A stretch of 5,567 nt of DNA from Spirochaetales bacterium (lineage in GTDB: Bacteria; Spirochaetota; Spirochaetia; SPDA01): contig SPDA01000174.1 in assembly GCA_004525155.1 (NCBI GenBank), positions 1 through 5,567 of the forward strand, written 5' to 3'. Positions within the stretch are counted from its first letter, which is position 1. The number at the start of each line of letters is the position of its first letter. The notes beneath the pieces are model-generated. The model had not been told where the DNA came from. It saw only the letters and a program-made list of their open reading frames with translations, and did not search any database. Below, piece after piece: positions 1-5,567 of this stretch. The translations under genes and the position numbers were made by a program.

Positions 1-991
1 CCCGGACGATGGTTCCGTCATTCTCGAGATCCCGCAATGCTGGAGCGCTGGCGCCTGCGGATACGATACAAAGGCTTTGCGGAAAGCGGTTTGCGATACC
101 GGCGACAGTTTTCCTCAATACATCCTCTCTCGCGGAGAGGAAGGTTCCAAAGGAGACAAGCACCCTTGGGTACCGCTCCCCGGCAGCGGCAAGCATTTCC
201 TGCCAGGAACGGTTGAGCCCCTCCTCCGTGAAACAGTAACCCAGGAATATCTTTTTCGGCCCGTCCCGGTCCTTGTGCAGGCCGCCGAAATCGGGGTAAT
301 TGAAAAGCTGAGCACTCTCCGAGGCGAAACGGAAGGCGTCTCTGATTAATGGCAGTCTGCTATCGTATTCCTGTATAATCGCATTGAACATGGCGGTAAA
401 ATGGTCCCTCACGCCGGAAGCCTCATTTCGCAGTTCAGCCAGTTCCATATCGGCTATATCGAACTCCGGGGGCCAGGCATAGGGTACGCCGAAAAGCTGG
501 TCCTCCTGCGGAATGTAGGTGGGATGGCCCGGACAAAATGTTATAAAAGGCAGCTGCAGACAATACAGGGCAAGGCTCACGGCATATGATAACTGATCGA
601 CAACAAAAAAATCAGGCTTGAACCTGCCGGCAAACACGTTTATCTCCTCCCGGATTCTTTCCGGATCGGCCAGCATGTCCAGCTGACGGTTCCTGTTCTG
701 GAAGCGGAGAGTTTCCAGGGCGCCTCGTTTCGTGGCCTCTATAAAAGCCCTTATTCTTTCCGCCTCCTCCGCAGGCTGTTCCGTTTTTTCGGCCACTCCG
801 GTGTTGGCGTTGCGGGTAATTTCAAGCTCGGCAAATTCCAGCCCCGCTCCCTTAATGCTGTCTGAAAAGGATGCGGAACATCCGACAACCACCGAAGCCC
901 CGGCCCTGCGGAAGCACACGGCAAGGGCCATCATGGGACTGAAATGGGAATAGAAAGGCGGAGCAATGATAAAAATTCTTTTACATTCCAT
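1..991 (-). CDS. GT1/MGT-family UDP-sugar glycosyltransferase, C-terminus cut by window edge
   Basis: The frame is open from an ATG at 989-991 to the left edge, giving 330 visible residues with no stop. It begins MECKRIFIIAPPFYSHFSP, the first beta strand and glycine/histidine loop of a GT-B glycosyltransferase. H16 sits where the GHxxP motif of GT1 enzymes carries its catalytic base, with the usual Gly replaced by Ser. A CPGHPTYIP segment lies near residues 153-161. VSFGTF at about 279-284 is the interdomain strand that opens the nucleotide-sugar-binding half in MGT (macrolide glycosyltransferase-like) proteins. Family members are usually about 400-430 residues long, so roughly 100 residues, including the donor-binding HxG...TE motif, lie outside the window. 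The likely role is transfer of a sugar from a UDP- or dTDP-sugar to a small hydrophobic acceptor or lipid in the cytoplasm; the acceptor cannot be read from sequence. The start overlaps the end of the upstream gene by 11 bases and is preceded by a good ribosome-binding site, which implies one transcript and coupled translation. Confidence 0.88.
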   Translation of the reverse strand, partial: MECKRIFIIAPPFYSHFSPMMALAVCFRRAGASVVVGCSASFSDSIKGAGLEFAELEITRNANTGVAEKTEQPAEEAERIRAFIEATKRGALETLRFQNRNRQLDMLADPERIREEINVFAGRFKPDFFVVDQLSYAVSLALYCLQLPFITFCPGHPTYIPQEDQLFGVPYAWPPEFDIADMELAELRNEASGVRDHFTAMFNAIIQEYDSRLPLIRDAFRFASESAQLFNYPDFGGLHKDRDGPKKIFLGYCFTEEGLNRSWQEMLAAAGERYPRVLVSFGTFLSAREDVLRKTVAGIANRFPQSLCIVSAGASAPALRDLENDGTIVR

Positions 992-3900
992 GGCGAACCA
1001 CTTCCTTGTAGAAAGATGAATAATCCCGGACAACCCGGGAGATGTTGTAATGCTCGCGTATTTCCCTGGAGCCGTGAAGTGCGATTTCGCGCAGTTTTCG
1101 AGTATCGCCGGTCCCTGAAAGAAGAATTGAGCTCAGGGTGTCTGCAATATCCTCCGCGGAATCGGTTTTCATGAGGAATCCGTTTTCACCGTGCGTAATA
1201 TAACCCGGAAGGCCGCCACGTACCGGTCCGAACATCAGAAAACCCGCTTCCATCGCCTCCAGAATGGCAATGCCGAATTCCTCCTTGTAACTGCTGCAGG
1301 CGTATACATGCGGCAGCGGCCCGGCGATGTTTTCAGTTATCCAATGCTCCAGGCTTCTGAGTTTCCTGTTTTCCATTGCCCCGAGGACAGCGAACCGTCC
1401 CTTGACCTGAGGGTTCCCGGCGGCAAGAAGGGCGATTTTTTCGATGATATCGCGCTCCTCCTTGCCGGGGTTGACAGCTTTGCCTCCGACGATGACCAGG
1501 TTATAGACTTTCCACAGTCCTGACGATATCCAGGCCTCCGCCAGCAGGTGCTGCTGTTTGACGGGATGGAGCCTCCCCGCATTGAGGATGCAGGGCCGGT
1601 CGACATGTTCACGGTCCAGTCTGAAGGGGAACCCCGGGCCGTCATAATCCTGTGAAGACATGAGACGCATGAAATCTTCCCTCGAAAAACCGGGAAGACC
1701 TTCCGTAGACATATCAATCCCTTCAGAAACAAGTTTGAGAGGCTTTTTCGAAAGCTGAGGGTCGAGGCCGAACTGGGGGAAAAAGCTGTAAATATTTCCC
1801 AAACCATGGCCCTGGGAAAGGACCACTACGCCGTCCGCTCCGCTTAAGATGCGGTCGGAAAGAAACACCCGGTGCAGATCGAAGGAAAGATCCTCCGGCT
1901 GCCCGCCGGAAGCGCTGAATTGTCCGTATTTCTGCGACAGCTGCACGTGGGGATCCGAAGTGAGGGTGAAAACGGCCGGCACCTTCATCCGCCTTGCCGC
2001 ATTCATGAGAGCCATCGAACCATTATGGGTATACCTCAGATGAAACAGATCCGGCTTTATGCCGTAGAGCGACAGCGTACGTTCCGCCCAATGCTCGATA
2101 TGGTACTGCCGCTTCATCAGTGAAAATTGATTGATGCCTTCAGGCAAATAAACCGGAACGCCGATGACGACATGGCCGGGGGTCCGTTCCTCAAGCAGAC
2201 TTTCCAGATGCAGGGGTTCGGCCAGGTTTACCATCTGCAGGGTGTAGACGGTCCCGATTCCCGGTTCCCGGGCGAGCGCATCGCCCAGGGCAAGGATAAA
2301 TACATTCATACCGCCGCTGTTACCCTCTCCAGGCATGCGGGACCTGTCAATGCAGGAACATTGAAGCACACGAAGTCCCCGGCCGCTGTCCGCGTTTCCG
2401 CCTCCACCCCGCAGGCAGCACTCCAGATGATTCAGGAGGAGCCGGGAGGCGTCCAGGCCTGCCGACAGCTTTTCACTGACGGCAGGCAGATAATTCGGCA
2501 GCCCGCCGGGAGCTCCAGCGTACAATCCGGCAAGGGCGCTTATAAGTAACAGTTTTCTTGCCTCGCCCGTGCGGATACCAAACAGCTGTTCTTCCAGCAG
2601 CGGGATAAAATTGCGCATCGCAAGGCGGTCGACAAAGGCAAGCGCGGCAAAAAATAAGCCGCCATCTCCGCCCGGCTCCGTCAAAAGGCGGCGAAGCAAG
2701 CTTTTCCCGAAAACCGGAAGCCTCAATTCCGCGGATACCTGGAGCAGGAAGAGAAGCATGCCTTCCTGTCCCGGGCGCGGCGGGACCCTGTCTTTGAGAG
2801 CCTTTATAATCTCCTCTCTCCCGCCGTCATGTATATGGAGCCGCAGAAGGTCCGCGGCATACGAGCCGGACACTGACGATACATCCGGATGCCGCAGGAT
2901 GAAAGGCAGCCCTGTCTTTACGCCGCTTCGCAAGGCTCCGCGGAGCACCGCGGCATGGTCCTCTTCGGAGAGGGAAGTCTCCTCCTTTACCCAAGGCCCT
3001 GGACCGGCCCTGAAACGCATCATCCAGAATATTTCCATGAACCAGAGGTCAAGGAGCCTGCCTCCGGTTTTAAAACTGCGGGGTTCATCCGAGAAGAAAG
3101 ACATTTCCTTCGGGTCCGGACCCGGCAGCTTTTCCACGAACGCGGCGGCATACCTGCCCAGGGAAAAACTGTCGGGGAGGGAGAGCCCCGGCAAACGGGT
3201 CAAGGCTGTGTACACCGCCCCGAGGTTTTGAGTAAAACCCGGACTTTTATCGAACGATTCTCTCAGGCTGCCCAGAAGCTCTGTCATGTGCTGTGTAATC
3301 TTCCTGTGCAGGCCGGGATTAAGCCGGGCGATCGAGATTTCACCTCCCGCCAGGGCGATTAGCTCCGCACTGTCCCGGGAAGTCACGAGGAGCCTGCCCT
3401 CTTCATCGATGCCCCGTATAACCGCCGGGTAATCCCCCGCTACGCCGTCGTCCGGCCGGCGGCCCCCGCACACCAGCACCTCCTTTCCGGTCCCAAAAAG
3501 CCGGGACTGCACCTCTTCCCTCCATCCCCCATCGCTCAAGGATTCGCGGAGATTTTGAAGCAGCCGCGGCAGCAGGGAGACAGGATCCGTTATTGTACCG
3601 GTTTCCAGATAAAGGGAGGTTGCGGGATTCTGCAGCCGGGCGGGAAAGGCCGCCTGGTTTATATTGACGCCGATACCGACTAAAAACCATCCGCCATTGA
3701 ACCTGCAGAGGATTCCGGCAATTTTTTTCCCGTCAATCAGGACATCGTTAGGCCATTTGATGAGGGGCGCAACAGCGTATTCATTTTCCAGAAAACGGCT
3801 TAGGCCCAGCCCCGCTGCAAGGGGCACCAGCTGGGGCTGAAGATTGATATCTTCCTTGTTTACCAGGAGAGTGAAAAGCAGGTTCATGCCCTTTTCCGCA

Positions 3901-4106
3901 TGCCAGATCCTGCCCTCCTTCCTGCCTACGCCCCGTGTCTGATACGACGCGGCCAGGACGGTTCCGGAAAGCGGCGCGCCCTCAAGACAGGCTTCGGCAT
4001 CTTCCATGGTTGAACCGGTCTCCCCGGCGGACAGTACCGGCGCCCCGGAAAAGGGATTATGGACCGCAAGGGGTATGTAATGGGACAGAAGATGCCGGGA
4101 CTTCAT
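981..4106 (-). CDS. Fusion protein: biotin-protein ligase, helical repeat region, GT4 glycosyltransferase
   Basis: A single uninterrupted frame of 1041 residues. Residues about 25-200 match the BirA/LplA-type biotin ligase catalytic domain: STMEDAEA (32-39), GTV (48-50), an ATP/biotin loop QTRGVGRKEGR (56-66), KWPND with catalytic-site Lys (117-121), KKIAGIL (127-133) and VGIGVNIN (143-150). Residues about 205-262 resemble the small C-terminal domain, ending GGEISIARL. There is no N-terminal DNA-binding helix-turn-helix, so it should be a ligase only, not a repressor; it would join biotin to a carrier lysine via biotinyl-AMP. Residues about 265-575 are Leu-rich, probably all-helical, and unrecognised. 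From about 578 (RVLQCSC) a GT-B glycosyltransferase of family GT4 follows: NSGGMNVFILALGDAL (596-611), H694 in the acceptor region, GRLHPVK with donor-phosphate Arg/Lys (844-850), VIVGG (871-875) and the E-X7-E motif KEEFGIAILEAMEAG (E942/E950). Each half is close to full length for its family. The ATG at 4104-4106 lacks a clear Shine-Dalgarno sequence, but it leaves a suitable lead into the ligase domain. The 3' end overlaps the GT1 gene. The sugar donor and acceptor are unknown. Confidence 0.9.
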   Translation of the reverse strand: MKSRHLLSHYIPLAVHNPFSGAPVLSAGETGSTMEDAEACLEGAPLSGTVLAASYQTRGVGRKEGRIWHAEKGMNLLFTLLVNKEDINLQPQLVPLAAGLGLSRFLENEYAVAPLIKWPNDVLIDGKKIAGILCRFNGGWFLVGIGVNINQAAFPARLQNPATSLYLETGTITDPVSLLPRLLQNLRESLSDGGWREEVQSRLFGTGKEVLVCGGRRPDDGVAGDYPAVIRGIDEEGRLLVTSRDSAELIALAGGEISIARLNPGLHRKITQHMTELLGSLRESFDKSPGFTQNLGAVYTALTRLPGLSLPDSFSLGRYAAAFVEKLPGPDPKEMSFFSDEPRSFKTGGRLLDLWFMEIFWMMRFRAGPGPWVKEETSLSEEDHAAVLRGALRSGVKTGLPFILRHPDVSSVSGSYAADLLRLHIHDGGREEIIKALKDRVPPRPGQEGMLLFLLQVSAELRLPVFGKSLLRRLLTEPGGDGGLFFAALAFVDRLAMRNFIPLLEEQLFGIRTGEARKLLLISALAGLYAGAPGGLPNYLPAVSEKLSAGLDASRLLLNHLECCLRGGGGNADSGRGLRVLQCSCIDRSRMPGEGNSGGMNVFILALGDALAREPGIGTVYTLQMVNLAEPLHLESLLEERTPGHVVIGVPVYLPEGINQFSLMKRQYHIEHWAERTLSLYGIKPDLFHLRYTHNGSMALMNAARRMKVPAVFTLTSDPHVQLSQKYGQFSASGGQPEDLSFDLHRVFLSDRILSGADGVVVLSQGHGLGNIYSFFPQFGLDPQLSKKPLKLVSEGIDMSTEGLPGFSREDFMRLMSSQDYDGPGFPFRLDREHVDRPCILNAGRLHPVKQQHLLAEAWISSGLWKVYNLVIVGGKAVNPGKEERDIIEKIALLAAGNPQVKGRFAVLGAMENRKLRSLEHWITENIAGPLPHVYACSSYKEEFGIAILEAMEAGFLMFGPVRGGLPGYITHGENGFLMKTDSAEDIADTLSSILLSGTGDTRKLREIALHGSREIREHYNISRVVRDYSSFYKEVVRHGM
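1001..1007 (-). promoter_or_regulatory. Shine-Dalgarno site of the GT1 gene, inside the upstream gene
   Basis: On the minus strand this reads AAGGAAG, nine bases before the ATG at 989-991. It lies within the codons for the last residues (YKEVVRHGM) of the upstream fusion protein. It fixes the start of the GT1 gene at 991 and suggests that ribosomes finishing the upstream gene re-initiate here. Confidence 0.75.
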
Positions 4107-4115
4107 TGCACATCA

Positions 4116-4121
4116 AGTATA
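4116..4121 (-). promoter_or_regulatory. Possible -10 box of the fusion gene
   Basis: The minus strand reads TATACT ten bases before the ATG at 4106, one mismatch from TATAAT. Upstream is a strongly T-rich stretch (4129-4142). The best -35 candidate, TTGTTT with an 18-base spacer, matches only three of six consensus bases. If used, the transcript would begin almost at the start codon, which fits the lack of a Shine-Dalgarno sequence. AT-rich gaps produce such boxes by chance, so this is weak. Confidence 0.2.
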
Positions 4122-4184
4122 CGCCCGGAAAAAATAAAAAAACAACAGGGAAGATTACATAATGCACCCTGATTTAATACGCGC

Positions 4185-4215
4185 CGCAGATCTTTTCCCC
4201 GTTCCGGGATCCGCG
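4185..4215 (-). terminator. Stem-loop just after the aldolase gene, possible weak terminator
   Basis: On the minus strand CGCGGATC (4215-4208) can pair over 8 bp, with one G-U pair, with GATCTGCG (4192-4185). The 15-base loop holds a small CCG/CGG pairing. It starts one base beyond the TAG stop at 4217-4219. No U-run follows directly; the T-rich tract is about 40 bases further on. It could therefore be a mRNA 3'-end structure, a weak or factor-assisted terminator, or chance. Confidence 0.25.
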
Positions 4216-4216
4216 C

Positions 4217-5567
4217 CTAGGCCATCAGGTCGCCCATTTCCCGTAAAGCGGCAACCACATCCTCGGGGAGAACGGGAGGGTCGACGCCTAAGGAACGGCA
4301 GCGCATGATTTTCTCCGCGGTGACCTCGATAATGTCGGTCAGGTCAGCGGCGCGCCGGACGCTTGACCCGGCCACGACTATGCCGTGGTTCTGGAGGATT
4401 ACCGCCGCGCCGGTGCCGATGGCCCTGGCCACCGCTTCGCTCAAGCCGTCGGATCCCGGCATCATGAAGGGGACCACCGGAATATCGCCTATGAAGGCGG
4501 CTTCCGTTGAAATGGGAAGAAAAGGGGTGCCGGTCAAACCGAGCAGCGTCGCCTGGGGCGCATGGGAATGGATGACCGAACCCGCCTCCGGCCTCGCGGC
4601 ATAGATGGCGCTGTGCAGTTTTCGCTCGCTGGAGGCGGAATATTCGCTTTCCCCCACCATCTGACCTTTGAGATCTATGCGCACCATCATATCCGCCCGT
4701 AAATTTCCCTTGAAAACCTGGCTTGGGGTAATCCAGATTTCATCACGGTTGTCGTCGCAGCGGGCGCTCACGTTGCCGCCTGTGGGGGTGATGATACCCC
4801 TGCTGTACAGTTCGTTCGCAACCTTTAGGATCTCGTCGCGCACGTCTCCCGTGCCGGCCATCCGGATTTGGGGCGCTTCTGCCAAGACGGAGGATGGAGC
4901 GCGCGGGGCGGCAGCGCCGGGTGTGCCCGCTCCTGCCTTTTCTTTGCCGAGGGCCGAGAGGTCACCCGGATCGCCGGCCTCCTCCCGGGCAGCGCTGTAG
5001 AGGCGTGTAATGTCCTTCTGTATCCTCTGGAAGGTCATGGCCTTGGATGTGTCGCCGCTGAAGGACAGCTTTCCGGTGATGGCCATACGCGGACCGCTCA
5101 GTCTGCCGGTAAACAGGCCGTCGAGGATTTCGGCATTCATCTTGAGCATCACGTTCGCTTCGGCCGGGGACGCGCCGAGTCCGGCATCCACATTACCGTC
5201 CTGAAAACTCATGTAGAATACCTGACCCGTATCTTTCAGGGTAAACGACATCACTACCGCCTTACCCCGGGAAAATCTGGCCAGGTCGCTGTCCCGGCTT
5301 ATATTCCCGACAAAGGTTTCAAGTATCCGATCGAGTTTTTTGACAACAGCCGCTGCCTCGCCTGAAGCCGCAGCCCGGTAAGTACCCGCAAGGCCTGCGG
5401 GCGCCGTTTCCATTTTTACGCTCTCCGGCCTGCCGCCCCTGTTTTTGCGGAACAGGCCTTTTCGCGGCCGCTCCGGTTCCGGCGGGGAACCCATCCCGCT
5501 GCCCACCGGCTCTGTCTTTTCCGGTGGCGGTTCCGAATCCGTAACCGAGGGTTTTGTCCTGCCGGTC
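4217..5567 (-). CDS. SCP2-like domain fused to class II aldolase/adducin-family domain, N-terminus cut by window edge
   Basis: The stop is TAG at 4217-4219 and the frame stays open to the right edge. A GTG at 5504-5506 would give 429 residues, but 20 codons before it are also open and read as the same Pro/Glu/Thr-rich linker (including TDSEPPPEKTEP). No good Shine-Dalgarno sequence precedes the GTG or the ATG at 5492-5494, so the true start is probably upstream. Numbering from that GTG, residues about 45-172 look like an SCP2 sterol-carrier-type domain (VVMSFTLKDTGQVFYMSFQDG, then AEANVMLKMNAEILDGLFTG and a GKLSFSGD strand). An Ala/Pro/Gly linker follows (about 173-217), then a class II aldolase domain (about 218-425). 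That domain has the phosphate-loop GGNVSAR (243-249), SSERKLHSAIY with catalytic-type E294, zinc ligands H313 and H315 in IHSHA, and H374 in QNHG. This keeps the Glu and three His of L-fuculose-phosphate aldolase. The family also includes ribulose-phosphate epimerases and methylthioribulose dehydratases, so the substrate is undetermined. A cytoplasmic location is likely for the visible part. Confidence 0.85.
   Translation of the reverse strand, partial: TGRTKPSVTDSEPPPEKTEPVGSGMGSPPEPERPRKGLFRKNRGGRPESVKMETAPAGLAGTYRAAASGEAAAVVKKLDRILETFVGNISRDSDLARFSRGKAVVMSFTLKDTGQVFYMSFQDGNVDAGLGASPAEANVMLKMNAEILDGLFTGRLSGPRMAITGKLSFSGDTSKAMTFQRIQKDITRLYSAAREEAGDPGDLSALGKEKAGAGTPGAAAPRAPSSVLAEAPQIRMAGTGDVRDEILKVANELYSRGIITPTGGNVSARCDDNRDEIWITPSQVFKGNLRADMMVRIDLKGQMVGESEYSASSERKLHSAIYAARPEAGSVIHSHAPQATLLGLTGTPFLPISTEAAFIGDIPVVPFMMPGSDGLSEAVARAIGTGAAVILQNHGIVVAGSSVRRAADLTDIIEVTAEKIMRCRSLGVDPPVLPEDVVAALREMGDLMA

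Noticed and set aside
590..620. A-rich run on the plus strand near 602-611 as a possible frameshift site
   Set aside because: The GT1 frame reads straight through it with sensible family-like sequence (FKPDFFVVDQLSYAVSLAL), and neither shifted frame gives a better product.
1337..1807. 156-codon open frame on the minus strand in another frame
   Set aside because: It lies inside the GT4 domain, where the main frame carries the conserved donor-binding motifs; the product is low in recognisable structure.
2569..3231. 220-codon open frame on the plus strand
   Set aside because: It lies wholly opposite the fusion gene, its product is Ser/Arg/Pro-rich with no recognisable motif, and it has no family resemblance. 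It is an antisense shadow of GC-rich coding DNA.
4868..5365. 165-codon open frame on the plus strand
   Set aside because: It is antisense to the SCP2 and linker part of the aldolase gene, whose minus-strand translation shows clear domain motifs; the plus-strand product shows none.
5492..5506. GTG (5506) or ATG (5494) as the true start of the SCP2-aldolase gene
   Set aside because: No good ribosome-binding site precedes either, and the open frame with the same linker composition continues to the window edge. Neither can be excluded without upstream sequence.

Overview
All convincing coding sequence in this window lies on the minus strand, so transcription runs from high to low coordinates. 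There are three genes. The first encodes an SCP2-like domain joined to a class II aldolase domain (4217-5567, its 5' end outside the window). After a 110-base AT-rich gap comes a 1041-residue protein that joins a biotin-protein ligase, an unrecognised helical region and a GT4-type glycosyltransferase (981-4106). It overlaps by 11 bases a GT1/MGT-type glycosyltransferase (1-991) whose 3' end is outside the window. I see no tRNA, rRNA, CRISPR array, insertion sequence or prophage gene.

The DNA is bacterial, with compact same-strand genes, ATG starts and a Shine-Dalgarno site inside an upstream coding region. By eye the genes are GC-rich (roughly the high 50s percent, not computed), and the gap between genes is clearly AT-richer. 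The taxon cannot be fixed from this sequence. All three genes encode enzymes, and at least two encode fusions of domains usually found on separate proteins.

The BPL/GT4 gene and the GT1 gene are almost certainly co-transcribed and translationally coupled, because the ribosome-binding site and start of the second lie inside the last codons of the first. Two retaining/inverting GT-B glycosyltransferases in tandem suggest stepwise glycosylation of an unidentified acceptor. The biotin ligase part would charge biotin-dependent carboxylases or decarboxylases. No biotinylated carrier protein is visible here, so why it is tied to a sugar transferase is open. The aldolase gene may be a separate transcription unit, since a weak stem-loop and a weak promoter-like box lie between it and the fusion gene.

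The most notable item is the biotin ligase-helical-GT4 fusion, followed by the SCP2-aldolase fusion.
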